Positions 45,491 to 54,562 of a stretch of DNA of 64,000 nt are shown here, in pieces. The position numbers were made by a program, and so were the translations under genes. Position 1 is the first letter of the stretch. Each line of letters starts with the position of its first letter. Below the pieces are notes generated by a model. The model saw only the letters and a program-made list of their open reading frames with translations, ran no database searches and had not been told where the DNA came from. Source of the DNA: Paenibacillus yonginensis (GTDB lineage: Bacteria; Bacillota; Bacilli; Paenibacillales; Paenibacillaceae); contig NZ_CP014167.1 in assembly GCF_001685395.1 (NCBI RefSeq), forward strand, positions 310,001-374,000, written 5' to 3'.

Positions 45491-48121
45491 TCAAGGATAC
45501 ACGTTCAGTTCATGAATCGACCACCAGCTGGTGCTGGTCCCGGTTTGTACGATCCGGATGTATCTCGCATTTTGCGGCGTGAAGGTAGCGGTGATCACAG
45601 GACCGTTCCCCGTGCCTGTCGCAATCGCGCTGCCAAAACTGGTGCCGTCGTTCGATACATAAATCTCGTATCCGCGTGCATAGTCATCGCCGCTGCCCGT
45701 GGAGTCCATGACGATTTTACTGAAGCTGCTCGCGGTCTTCATGTCGATCGTCAAAGACTGGCCCGGTGCCATCGGTGCGCCTGTGCTCCAGCGGGTGGCG
45801 GGGTTGCCGTCGAACAGGCTAGCCGGCAGGTCGCCGCTGGAAGGCGCCGAGGAAGCCGTCCAGCCATTACGGGCAAGCGGCGTATCCGAGGAGCTGGCGG
45901 TGGTGCCATACACGTTCAGTTCATGGATCGACCACCAGCTGGATGAAGTGCCGGTCTGCACGATTTTGATATACCGGGCATTTTGCGCGGTAAAGCTCAC
46001 GTCGATTACAGGACCGCTTCCGGTTCCAGCTGCCGCCGGATTGCCCCAGGTACTGCCGTCATTGGATAAATAAATCTGGTAGCCGCGGGCATAATCGCCG
46101 TCGCTGCCGGTCGAGTCCATTTTGATCGAATTCACGTTGTAAGCCTGGTTCATATCGATCGTCAAGGATTGACCCGAAGCCATTGGCGCCCCTGTGCTCC
46201 AGCGGGTTGCTGTATTGCCGTCAAACAGATTTGCGGCGGAATCGCCGCTGGAAGGATCAGAGACGGCCGTCCAGCCGGTGCGGTCCAGCGCAGTTCCGCC
46301 TGGATTGGTGCCTCCGTCTCCCGGATTTTCGCTGCCGTTCCCGGCAAATTCATTAAGCGTCTGCCGCATGGCCGAGGCCGGACTGTTCGCATATACGCGG
46401 CCGCCGGTGTTATTGACAATGTGGGTAATTTCGCTTCCAGGCGTGCCGTTAAGCCAGATGGTTGTGGCGTGATGGATTTTGACGCCCGGCGTATTAGGCA
46501 CCTCGATTGCGCTGTTCAGCTTGACGGCCGCATCCCGGAAATAAGAGTAGATGCCAAGCCCCCAGGCTTCATGGCTGGTTACCGAGTCGGCCACCTTGTA
46601 GGAGGCATAGCCGTTCACCGCTCCGCCGTTCGACATCCAGGCTGCCTGGTTTGGAACATCGTACGGGATTTCCGATTGATAGAAATACAGACGGCCGCCA
46701 TTGCCGTTCCATACCGTTTGATATTCGTTGTGGTGTTCGTTAAACAGGCCGTACAGGGTAACATCGGCCCCGTTTACGATCAGGCCGTTTTTGGACACGT
46801 TGCTGGTCCAGCCGGCTCCCGTGCCGTGATCGGCACGCCAGATCCAGAAATGATCGCCGATGACGTCGCGGCTGTTGATGACCAGGCCGGCATCTGTGCG
46901 GCCGTTTGAAGCGCCGCCGATCCGGAAGGTAAGATCGTGCAGCGAAGTCGGATTGGCGGCATGGCCGGCGCTGCTGCCGGCAGGACCTACTTCAAGCAGG
47001 CTTGAAGTATTCGCCGGACCGGCGTCAAAGGTCAATCCGGCAATTTTGACGCCGTCTACATCCGCTACCGACATGACCGGTTTCCCATTGTCCGGCACGA
47101 GGGTCGGAATACCGATGCCAAGCACGACTGTGTTGGGATTCGCAATGCGGATCGTGTCGTTTAAGTGGAAGAAACCAGGGGTGAACAGCAGGTTTTTGCC
47201 TTGGGCAAGAGCCGCGTTAATCGAATCCGCAGTAGCCGTTTCCGGTTTGGCGATATAGAACTGATCGATGGACAAGGAAGAACCCGGCGTGGAGCCGTTC
47301 GCCCAGCTGACCCCCTTGGAGTTGGACTGCAGCGCAGGCACGAACACCCGGTATTGGCCGGCGTTATCTATATAGAGATAAGGTTTCTCCCGCATAACCG
47401 GTGTTCGGTCTATCACGGTATACGGAGGTTCCGGGAACTGTCCCGAAGGCGCGTTTGTATCGCCTACGAATACCATATTCCAAACGCCGTTGTTCCAGGA
47501 GCCGTACAGATTGTTGCGAGAGAACCACTGCTGCTGGGACGCCGGCACAACCGTTCCGTCGACGATGGAGTCCGCCAGAAAGCCGCCGCTGGCCCAGCCG
47601 GCATTCCAATTGGAGTCGAAGTCAAACAGGTCCAACTCGCCTTTAATGTGCAGCCGTCTAAGCGGCGCTGCCTGGGATACGGCGATTTGGGTAACGCCAC
47701 TGGAAGGAGCGATGGTCAGGTTCTCGATAGTGCGCCAGAAATTACGGGTGGCGTTGCCGTTGTCCCAATCGGCGTTGACGTTTAACCCGCCGTTGATCGT
47801 TACGTCCCCGGGATTCTGCCCTAGCCCGGCTACGTGGGTGTTGAAGCCTACATTGAAATTAATATTATAAGACCCTGGTTTGAATAATAAAGCGTTTCGC
47901 TGGGAGCCAAACTCGTTGGATTCCTGAACGGCAAATACAGAGTTGACCGTGTTCTGAATATCGGAAGCCGGCATAGAAGGGTCGAATACATAGACGTTAG
48001 GGCCAAAGATAGTGGAATTGGCATCGCTGATCGAAGCTGCATGGGAAAAACCGGGATCAGCCGCAAGGAACCCCACCGTCATGACCAGACTGGAAACGAC
48101 GGACACTGCTTTTCTGAACAT
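45491..48121 (-). CDS. Secreted beta-helix protein with two F5/8C domains
   Basis: 876 residues. A Sec signal peptide (about 1-28, ending SHAAS) is followed by a large right-handed beta-helix region (about 30-600; FGPNVYVFDPSMP, NALLFKPGSYN, VSQAAPLRRLHIKGELDL). Two F5/8C (discoidin, CBM32-like) domains follow at about 615-745 and 750-876; they share most of their sequence. This group is often annotated as adenylyl cyclase, which the sequence does not support. It probably binds and may cut a glycan. Two cre-like sites lie upstream. Confidence 0.82.
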   Translation of the reverse strand: MFRKAVSVVSSLVMTVGFLAADPGFSHAASISDANSTIFGPNVYVFDPSMPASDIQNTVNSVFAVQESNEFGSQRNALLFKPGSYNINFNVGFNTHVAGLGQNPGDVTINGGLNVNADWDNGNATRNFWRTIENLTIAPSSGVTQIAVSQAAPLRRLHIKGELDLFDFDSNWNAGWASGGFLADSIVDGTVVPASQQQWFSRNNLYGSWNNGVWNMVFVGDTNAPSGQFPEPPYTVIDRTPVMREKPYLYIDNAGQYRVFVPALQSNSKGVSWANGSTPGSSLSIDQFYIAKPETATADSINAALAQGKNLLFTPGFFHLNDTIRIANPNTVVLGIGIPTLVPDNGKPVMSVADVDGVKIAGLTFDAGPANTSSLLEVGPAGSSAGHAANPTSLHDLTFRIGGASNGRTDAGLVINSRDVIGDHFWIWRADHGTGAGWTSNVSKNGLIVNGADVTLYGLFNEHHNEYQTVWNGNGGRLYFYQSEIPYDVPNQAAWMSNGGAVNGYASYKVADSVTSHEAWGLGIYSYFRDAAVKLNSAIEVPNTPGVKIHHATTIWLNGTPGSEITHIVNNTGGRVYANSPASAMRQTLNEFAGNGSENPGDGGTNPGGTALDRTGWTAVSDPSSGDSAANLFDGNTATRWSTGAPMASGQSLTIDMNQAYNVNSIKMDSTGSDGDYARGYQIYLSNDGSTWGNPAAAGTGSGPVIDVSFTAQNARYIKIVQTGTSSSWWSIHELNVYGTTASSSDTPLARNGWTASSAPSSGDLPASLFDGNPATRWSTGAPMAPGQSLTIDMKTASSFSKIVMDSTGSGDDYARGYEIYVSNDGTSFGSAIATGTGNGPVITATFTPQNARYIRIVQTGTSTSWWSIHELNVYP

Positions 48122-48189
48122 AATTGTCTCCTCCCGTAATAGGTTTTGATAAACCGCTTGGACTTGACCAGAACAGATCTTAAATAGTA

Positions 48190-48203
48190 GGTAAGCGTTT
48201 GCA
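48190..48203. promoter_or_regulatory. Possible CcpA (cre) site
   Basis: GGTAAGCGTTTGCA matches 12 of 14 positions of TGWAANCGNTNWCA. It is about 70 bases upstream of the secreted-protein start on the minus strand. Confidence 0.5.
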
Positions 48204-48250
48204 AAATGCTGAAGTATCCTCTCCTTTCCTCATCAAACCCTATTTAATCA

Positions 48251-48264
48251 TGAAAGCGTTTCCC
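48251..48264. promoter_or_regulatory. Possible second cre site
   Basis: TGAAAGCGTTTCCC matches 12 of 14 positions of the cre consensus. It lies 130 bases upstream of the secreted-protein gene. Confidence 0.45.
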
Positions 48265-48370
48265 AAGCTGCACAGCTATTATATCTAAATTTGTAAGAAA
48301 TAGGGGGTTGATTTTTTTAAGGAGTTTTTAGATTCCGGAGGTATTTAATCCTGTTGTTCTTAAAACTCCG

Positions 48371-48409
48371 TTTACATAAAATTAACATTCGTTTTACACT
48401 GCCCTAACA
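48371..48409 (+). promoter_or_regulatory. PhoP box with four half-sites
   Basis: TTTACA (48371), TTAACA (48382), TTTACA (48393) and CTAACA (48404) are spaced by exactly five bases, giving an 11-base period. This matches the Bacillus PhoP direct-repeat pattern of TT(A/C/T)A(C/T)A. It ends 20 bases before a -10 like TACAAT. Confidence 0.8.
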
Positions 48410-48429
48410 CGAACTGCAAGTCTGCAAAG

Positions 48430-48435
48430 TACAAT
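48430..48435 (+). promoter_or_regulatory. ppk1 promoter -10
   Basis: TACAAT at 48430-48435. The place of a -35 is covered by the last PhoP repeat, as in PhoP-activated promoters. Confidence 0.6.
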
Positions 48436-48498
48436 TACATAGTTAAGCTGATTAATAGAGTAAATGCAATCATTTATGCTGACATTCGGAGGACCGAT

Positions 48499-50580
48499 AT
48501 GTTAAGAGAAATAAACACCGGAAAATATGTAAACCGGGATCTGAGCTGGGTGGAGTTCAACAGACGTGTGCTGCAGGAGGCCCAGGACACTGATACGCCG
48601 CTGCTGGAGCGCCTGAAGTTTCTTGGCATTGTAGCCAGCAATCTGGATGAGTTCATGGCCGTCCGCGTTGCCGAAACGATGGAGAAGATCAAGGCCGGCT
48701 TTACGCAAAAAGATTTTACGGGATACGCTCCCTCGGGTTTATACCGAAGGCTGGTCAAACGGATCAAACAGATGACGGCGGAGCAGTACAAGAGTTACCG
48801 GGATCTGACGCGTCTGCTCGCCAAGAAGGGGATTGTTTTTCAGGAATATGAGGCGCTTAATGCGACCCAGCAGAAGGCTCTGGATCATTACTTTCATGAT
48901 ATTATCTTTCCGGTGCTTACGCCGATGGCGGTAGATCAGAGCCGGCCGTTTCCGCTTGTGCATCCGAAATTTGTATATTTATCGGTTTTGCTTCGCAAAG
49001 AGGAGGCGGAGGATGAGGAAGAGAGCTTTTTTGCGATTGTGCAGGTGCCATCCAATGTGCCGCGGGTCGTTCCCGTGCCGCTGCGTGCGAACAGCAAACG
49101 CAAATCCTTCATCCTGATCGAAGAATTGATCAAACATCATATCCATACGCTGTTTATCGGTTATACGCCGCTTGCCGTTCATGAGTTCAGGTTAACCCGG
49201 AATGCCGATTTGACCATCAACGAAGAAGAGGCGGAGGATTTGCTGGAGGAAATTGAAAAAGAGCTTCGCCGCCGCAGGCGCGGAGCGCCCGTCCGGCTGG
49301 AGGTCGAGAAAGGCATTCACCCGGATGCGCTTGCCGAGCTGCAGGAGGAGTTCGAGCTGGAGGACATTTACGAAATCGACGGTCCGCTTGATTTAAGTTA
49401 CCTGATCGGTTTTGCCGATAGCCTGGAGGGTTTCTCCCATTTGAAATATCCGCCGGTCCAGCCGGTATATCCGCAGGAGTTTGCGCCGCAAGAAAGTCAT
49501 TTTGAAGTGCTGCGCAGGCAGGACGTGCTGGTCTACCATCCCTATGAATCGTTTGATGCGGTGACTGATTTTGTACAGGAAGCTGCCGAAGATCCGAAAG
49601 TCATGGCGATCAAAATGACGCTTTATCGGGTTAATGGCGACTCGCAGCTGATTCCGGCTTTGGCGCACGCCGCGGAATGCGGCAAGCAGGTAACGGTCGT
49701 TGTTGAGCTTAAAGCCCGTTTTGATGAGGAACGGAATATCGCCTGGGCGAGAAAGCTGGAGAAGGCCGGCTGTCATGTTGTTTATGGCCTTGTTGGATTA
49801 AAGACCCATGCTAAGATTATTTTGGTGGTTCGCCGCGAGCAGCAAGGGCTCCGCCGCTATGTGCATGTGGGAACCGGCAACTACAATGCCAGCACAGCCA
49901 GAGTGTATACCGACGTAGGGCTGTTCACCTCGAATCCGGTCATTGGCGACGACGCCTCGGAGCTGTTTAATGAAATTACCGGGTTCTCCGGCCCCAAAAA
50001 TCTTAAGGCGCTGCGCATTGCGCCAACTGGCCTTAAGGACGAGCTGTTCCGCCTGATCCGGCGGGAAGCGGAGCATGCCCGCAACGGCAAGAAAGCCCGG
50101 ATGATCGCCAAGATCAACTCCTTATCCAATCAGGACATGATTGATGAGCTTTATCTGGCTTCCCAAGCAGGCGTGCAGATCGAGCTGATCGTCAGGGGGG
50201 TGTGCTGCCTGCGTCCCGGTGTAGAGGGACTGAGCGAGAATATCAGGGTCATCAGCATCGTGGACCGGTTCCTGGAGCACAGCCGGATCTTTTATTTCGA
50301 GAACGACGGCAGTCCGGAAGTCTTCCTCTCCAGTGCAGACTGGATGACACGAAATCTCAAGCGGCGTATCGAGCTGATGTGTCCAGTCTTTGATCCGGCC
50401 ACGAAAGAGATGGTGATCCATATTCTGAAGCTGATGCTGCGGGATAATGTCAAGGCAAGGGAACTGCAGGCGAGCGGGAATTATGTCTTTGTCCACAATG
50501 AAGAACCTCCGCTGCGCAGTCAGACGGAGGCGATGAACATTAATTATTGGAAGCCGCAAGATTTGACCACGTCAACTTGA
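48499..50580 (+). CDS. ppk1: Polyphosphate kinase 1
   Basis: 693 residues, the full family length. N-terminal NRDLSWVEFNRRVLQEAQD, then catalytic residues in KTHAKIILVVRRE and HVGTGNYNASTARVYTDVGL, with the FFTSNP-like LFTSNPVIGDDASELFNEI following. It makes long polyphosphate chains from ATP at the membrane. GGAGGACCGAT precedes the ATG. A PhoP box lies upstream. Its 3' end overlaps the convergent ppx by 41 bases. Confidence 0.96.
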   Translation: MLREINTGKYVNRDLSWVEFNRRVLQEAQDTDTPLLERLKFLGIVASNLDEFMAVRVAETMEKIKAGFTQKDFTGYAPSGLYRRLVKRIKQMTAEQYKSYRDLTRLLAKKGIVFQEYEALNATQQKALDHYFHDIIFPVLTPMAVDQSRPFPLVHPKFVYLSVLLRKEEAEDEEESFFAIVQVPSNVPRVVPVPLRANSKRKSFILIEELIKHHIHTLFIGYTPLAVHEFRLTRNADLTINEEEAEDLLEEIEKELRRRRRGAPVRLEVEKGIHPDALAELQEEFELEDIYEIDGPLDLSYLIGFADSLEGFSHLKYPPVQPVYPQEFAPQESHFEVLRRQDVLVYHPYESFDAVTDFVQEAAEDPKVMAIKMTLYRVNGDSQLIPALAHAAECGKQVTVVVELKARFDEERNIAWARKLEKAGCHVVYGLVGLKTHAKIILVVRREQQGLRRYVHVGTGNYNASTARVYTDVGLFTSNPVIGDDASELFNEITGFSGPKNLKALRIAPTGLKDELFRLIRREAEHARNGKKARMIAKINSLSNQDMIDELYLASQAGVQIELIVRGVCCLRPGVEGLSENIRVISIVDRFLEHSRIFYFENDGSPEVFLSSADWMTRNLKRRIELMCPVFDPATKEMVIHILKLMLRDNVKARELQASGNYVFVHNEEPPLRSQTEAMNINYWKPQDLTTST

Positions 50581-52066
50581 TCTTCCAAGCTTCTTCAAAG
50601 TCTTTGGAGGCTTCCTCCATACGGTTGTTTTGTACAAGCGACTCAGCGGTACAGTGCATCTGCACGTGCAGCGAGCCGTTTGCTGCTTCGACGGAAATCC
50701 TCTCCACAATCGGCGTAGACCGGATCGCTTTCGCAAGCGAAAGCAAGGAGCCCAGCCGATGAACCCGCTCCGTGTCGGAGGACTTCAAAATGTCGGCGTG
50801 CTGCTCGAGCAGCTGCGGCGTTCTCTTTTTCGGGTGATAATCGGCCGTTATCGCACTAAGCAGGGCTTCCCGGTGAGAGAGCCCGTAAATGCCCCCGTAC
50901 ATAATCCGGTAAACGGCATGCTGGCTGCTCTTATAGTAGTTGATCAGGATGCCGGACTCGCTGAGCATGGCAGCCGTATACATGACGGAGGTATCCCGAG
51001 CATCAGGCTTTTGCCGTTCCAGGGCTGTATAGATTTTGACCATATCCTCGTAAGCCGCAGTAAGAGAGGACTCCAGCACCGGCGGCCCAAAACAAAGGAT
51101 ATTCTGTACGCTTGTCTTCAGAGCATCGGCTACCACCGGCTCTTCGGGTGCAAACCAGTCCCGGAACAAGCCGTCGCGTAGTCCTGCCCCGCTGACGATA
51201 TAGCGGTCGGCCTGAATGGCATGGAAGATCGTCTGCAGAATCAGCAGGCCGGGCACGATCAGATCGGCGCGGTCCTTGGACAAGCCGGGCAGCTTTTTGC
51301 GGAAAGAAGAGCTTTCAAACGGCAGCAGTTCGGCCATTTCATCGACGGTTTTCCCTTCCATTTCATAATGATGAACAGCCGGAAGGGAATATTTGATCTG
51401 GCGCTGATGCATTTTGGCAAGCGTCCGGATCGTTCCGCCCAGGCCGATCAGTGGAAGGCCCATATTGCTTTGCGGCCAGCCCAGCGGTTCAAGGGCCTGA
51501 CGGATTTCCGCCCGCAGCGCTTCAACCTGGCTCTTCTCCCATTGCTCCCCTGCGGCGAACCGGGTGAGCCCGTTAACGGCTCCAAGCGGGATCGAGATGC
51601 TGTGCAGCAGCTTCCGGTTCCTGAACAGCGTCAGCTCCGTGCTGCCGCCCCCGATATCCACGATCATGCCGTCCTGAACATCCATCGACTGGAGAACGCC
51701 AAGAAAGCCGTAATAGGCTTCCTGCTCGCCGCTTACCCGTTCAATGACTAGGCCGGTGCCGGCTTCAAGCCAGCCGATGATTTCTTCCGCGTTAACCGCA
51801 TTGCGGATGGCGGCTGTAGCGGCCGCGCGGATATGCGTGGTCCGGAACTCCTGGCAGATCATCTTGAACTGATTGAGTATCTGGATGGTCGCCTCCAGGC
51901 GGCCGTGCGGAATCGTTCCGTCCGATTCGACCTCCCGGCTTAAGCGGGCCGAATATTTATTTTCATAGATGATCCGGTAGCACCCGCCGGGTTTAATTTC
52001 ATAGATGACCAGCCGGATTGAGTTGGAGCCGATATCAATGATTCCAATGTTTGAGTGGTGTTTCAT
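50540..52066 (-). CDS. ppx: Ppx/GppA exopolyphosphatase
   Basis: About 508 residues. The ASKHA motifs are GIIDIGSNSIRLVIYE at the start and DGMIVDIGGGSTELTLF near 130. The C-terminal part is an HD-like domain. It removes phosphate from polyphosphate chains or converts pppGpp. ATG at 52066 follows AAGGAG; nine upstream codons lack support. Overlaps ppk1 tail to tail by 41 bases. Confidence 0.93.
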   Translation of the reverse strand: MKHHSNIGIIDIGSNSIRLVIYEIKPGGCYRIIYENKYSARLSREVESDGTIPHGRLEATIQILNQFKMICQEFRTTHIRAAATAAIRNAVNAEEIIGWLEAGTGLVIERVSGEQEAYYGFLGVLQSMDVQDGMIVDIGGGSTELTLFRNRKLLHSISIPLGAVNGLTRFAAGEQWEKSQVEALRAEIRQALEPLGWPQSNMGLPLIGLGGTIRTLAKMHQRQIKYSLPAVHHYEMEGKTVDEMAELLPFESSSFRKKLPGLSKDRADLIVPGLLILQTIFHAIQADRYIVSGAGLRDGLFRDWFAPEEPVVADALKTSVQNILCFGPPVLESSLTAAYEDMVKIYTALERQKPDARDTSVMYTAAMLSESGILINYYKSSQHAVYRIMYGGIYGLSHREALLSAITADYHPKKRTPQLLEQHADILKSSDTERVHRLGSLLSLAKAIRSTPIVERISVEAANGSLHVQMHCTAESLVQNNRMEEASKDFEEAWKIKLTWSNLAASNN

Positions 52067-52338
52067 AACGTTCTCCTTATAAATCGAATTCACTTATTTC
52101 TTCTAGCTTACCCCTCATCGGAGGGAACAAACCTTTCTCTATATTATTTCATATTGACGCTAAGAGAGAAAGAATGAAGAACTCCGGTTATCCGAATTTG
52201 AGAGGATTTAAGAGACTGGATAATAGATCTAAATCATTCAAATTTGAAGGGATAAAAGTGACAAATGTCTCATCGTCCGCCTGAAACGGCATGTTAAGAT
52301 AGCCGGGAAAAGATGGATCAGAAGGTGGTGGGTCAAAC

Positions 52339-53442
52339 ATGACCAACAAAAGAGGCAGACGTTTCTCCATTTATATTATGATTTTGGTTTTATTGTCCGG
52401 GTTTACGGCGGCGGCGGTATACGGGGTGAAATCCTTCGGGAAACCGGACTCCGCTTCGCCAGCGAAAAGTACCGCTCATTCACCGGTGTTTTCCCAAACC
52501 TATTATATTTATGACACGGTTGTAAATATCAAGCTCTATGGGGATAAGGCGTCACAGCGCAATCTGGATGATATCAAGCCATTGCTGGAGCGTCTTGATA
52601 GGGAGCTGAGTCGAACGAAAGAAGGCGGCGATATCTATGAGGTTAACCGTCTTGCGGGCGTAGAGGCCGTCCCCGTTTCGGACGAAACGCTGGAAGCCGT
52701 CAAGCAGTCTCTCGCCTACGCCAAGGAAATGGACGGCCTGTTTGATCCGACTATCGGCCCGCTTGTAGATTTGTGGGGTATCGGCACGGAGAAAGCCCGC
52801 GTTCCCAAGCAGCAGGAAATCGACGAAGTGCTGAAGCTGATTAATTATAAAGAGGTACAGATAGATGATACCGCTAAAACGATCAAGCTCCCCTGCAGAG
52901 GAATGGTGCTGGATCTTGGCGGCATCGGCAAAGGTTATGCAGCGGATAAAGTGGCTGATTATTTGCGGAGCCAGGGCATTACGAGTGCGCTGATCGATTT
53001 GGGCGGCAGCAGCATCATCACCCTGGGAACCAAACCGGACGGTTCGCTTTGGAATATCGGCCTCCAGGATCCGGATCAAAGCAGAGGCACGCAGCTGGGC
53101 ACCATCAAGATCAATAACGAAGTGATTGATGATTCCGGCGTTTACGAACGTTTCTTTATGCAGGACGGGATACGCTACCATCATATTCTGGATCCGCGAA
53201 CCGGGTTCCCTGCCCAGAACGGGATTAAAAGCTTGACCATTATGAGTCCGAATGCAACAGATGCCGATGCTTTATCAACCGGCGTATTTCTGATGGGCGT
53301 ACAGGACGGGCTGACTTATCTGGAGGCGCTGCCGGAGAAGATTGAAGCCTTCTTCGTAACGGACAACAATAAAATCTACGCAACGCCGGGACTCAAGAAA
53401 CGGTTGAATATTACGGATAACACGTATTCTTTCGGCGAATGA
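52339..53442 (+). CDS. apbE: FAD:protein FMN transferase (ApbE)
   Basis: 367 residues. An N-terminal membrane anchor at about 10-30 is followed by the ApbE domain: YDTVVNIKLYGD, DPTIGPLVDLWGIG, VLDLGGIGKGYAADKVADYL and HHILDPRTGFPAQNG near 280, then NATDADALSTGVFLMG. It attaches FMN to threonine residues of exported redox proteins. GAAGGTGGTGGGT precedes the ATG. It is alone; no flavinylated partner such as an FMN-bind protein was seen. Confidence 0.93.
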   Translation: MTNKRGRRFSIYIMILVLLSGFTAAAVYGVKSFGKPDSASPAKSTAHSPVFSQTYYIYDTVVNIKLYGDKASQRNLDDIKPLLERLDRELSRTKEGGDIYEVNRLAGVEAVPVSDETLEAVKQSLAYAKEMDGLFDPTIGPLVDLWGIGTEKARVPKQQEIDEVLKLINYKEVQIDDTAKTIKLPCRGMVLDLGGIGKGYAADKVADYLRSQGITSALIDLGGSSIITLGTKPDGSLWNIGLQDPDQSRGTQLGTIKINNEVIDDSGVYERFFMQDGIRYHHILDPRTGFPAQNGIKSLTIMSPNATDADALSTGVFLMGVQDGLTYLEALPEKIEAFFVTDNNKIYATPGLKKRLNITDNTYSFGE

Positions 53443-53527
53443 CGGTTATTTTTAGGAGAGAAGACAGGTTATAAGCACAGGCCAATTTCCCGGCGGCGGC
53501 ATCTAATAGGATAGAAGGGGGGAGAGT

Positions 53528-54463
53528 ATGCAGACTCGAAGCTCTGATTATGCTAAAGGAATTGATGTTTCGCACCATAATGGCACGGTGGATTGGCAGC
53601 GTGTGGCGGCCGGCGGATATTCGTTTGTTTTTGTCAAAGCAAGCGAAGGCACAAGCTACAAGGACCCCACGTTTGAGACCAACGTACGTGGAGCGAGACA
53701 GGCTGGTCTGCTTGTCGGGGCTTATCATTTCCTGAATGCGGCGAGCAGGCAGACGGCGATAGAGGAAGCAGCAAATTTTGCCGCGGCCATGTCGGCCGTA
53801 GGAGGCGCAGCCAGTCTGGATTTGCCGCCGGTGCTGGATTATGAAACCAATCCTTCGGGGATCAGTCAAAGCCAGCTGAATGAAGTGGCCAGGGCTTTTC
53901 TGACGGAAATCGAACGGATTACCTCAAGAAAACCTATTCTTTACACAGGCAATGACTTTGCACGGAATTTCTATACCCAATTCGGTGCTTATGACCTTTG
54001 GGTGGCCAGATACAGCACGCAGCCGCCTTGGAACGTACCAGCCTGGTCGGCATGGACATTTTGGCAGTACAGCCAGACTGGACGTGTTCCCGGCATTACG
54101 GGGGCGGCTGATTTAAATGTGTACAGCGGCTCGCAGACCGAGCTTAGAGCTTGGGCGGCTGGTCAATCAGGCGGAAAGGATGTGGATGATATGGCAACTC
54201 TGGAAGAGCTGCAGCGGGTTATTCAAGCCCAGGAGGCCCGAATAGCTGCCATGGAGAAGAAACTGAACATGTCCGGAAAGGAACCGCTTCCGTCTTGGGC
54301 GGAAGGCGCCGTTATTGCGGGCAAAGCGGCCGGAGCGATTACGACGTCGGCGGATAAAAGCATTCCGGACCTGATCGCCCTGCAAATGCTGAAAAATTTA
54401 GGTTTGCTTGATCCGGATGTGCTGCGGGCGATCCGAGCGCTCGCGAACAGTCAGAAATCTTGA
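53528..54463 (+). CDS. GH25 muramidase (lysozyme-like)
   Basis: 311 residues. GH25 domain at about 8-200: GIDVSHHNGTVDWQRV, VKASEGTSYKDPTF, VLDYETN (catalytic Asp and Glu), ILYTGNDFARNF and WTFWQYSQTGRVPGITG. A linker and coiled coil (about 215-245) follow, then a helical C-terminus. No signal peptide is present, as in phage endolysins that need a holin. No phage gene is adjacent; it may be a domesticated endolysin. AAGGGGGGAG precedes the ATG. Confidence 0.92.
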   Translation: MQTRSSDYAKGIDVSHHNGTVDWQRVAAGGYSFVFVKASEGTSYKDPTFETNVRGARQAGLLVGAYHFLNAASRQTAIEEAANFAAAMSAVGGAASLDLPPVLDYETNPSGISQSQLNEVARAFLTEIERITSRKPILYTGNDFARNFYTQFGAYDLWVARYSTQPPWNVPAWSAWTFWQYSQTGRVPGITGAADLNVYSGSQTELRAWAAGQSGGKDVDDMATLEELQRVIQAQEARIAAMEKKLNMSGKEPLPSWAEGAVIAGKAAGAITTSADKSIPDLIALQMLKNLGLLDPDVLRAIRALANSQKS

Positions 54464-54485
54464 GCGGATTCACGCTTATACAGAA

Positions 54486-54540
54486 CAAACCGCAGAACCC
54501 GGCTTGCTTGGCAAGCAGGTTCTGCGGTTTGTTTGGTTTA
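54486..54540. terminator. Terminator between muramidase and antiporter
   Basis: CAAACCGCAGAACC pairs perfectly with GGTTCTGCGGTTTG around an inner GCTTGC/GCAAGC stem. T-rich sequence follows on the right, and it may serve both directions. Confidence 0.85.
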
Positions 54541-54562
54541 TTTCCAGTTTCGGATCATTATA

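Larger units (their letters stand above)
48122..48498. other. Divergent regulatory region: secreted protein and ppk1
   Basis: Holds cre-like sites at 48190-48203 and 48251-48264 toward the minus-strand gene, and the four-repeat PhoP box and -10 at 48371-48435 toward ppk1. No open frame is supported. Confidence 0.7.

Noticed and set aside
45437-46909. Plus-strand frames opposite the secreted beta-helix gene
   Set aside because: They mirror the duplicated F5/8C coding sequence and carry no family motif or start signal.
53528-54463. A prophage at the muramidase gene
   Set aside because: No holin, tail, portal, integrase or repressor gene is next to it; the neighbours are ordinary chromosomal genes.
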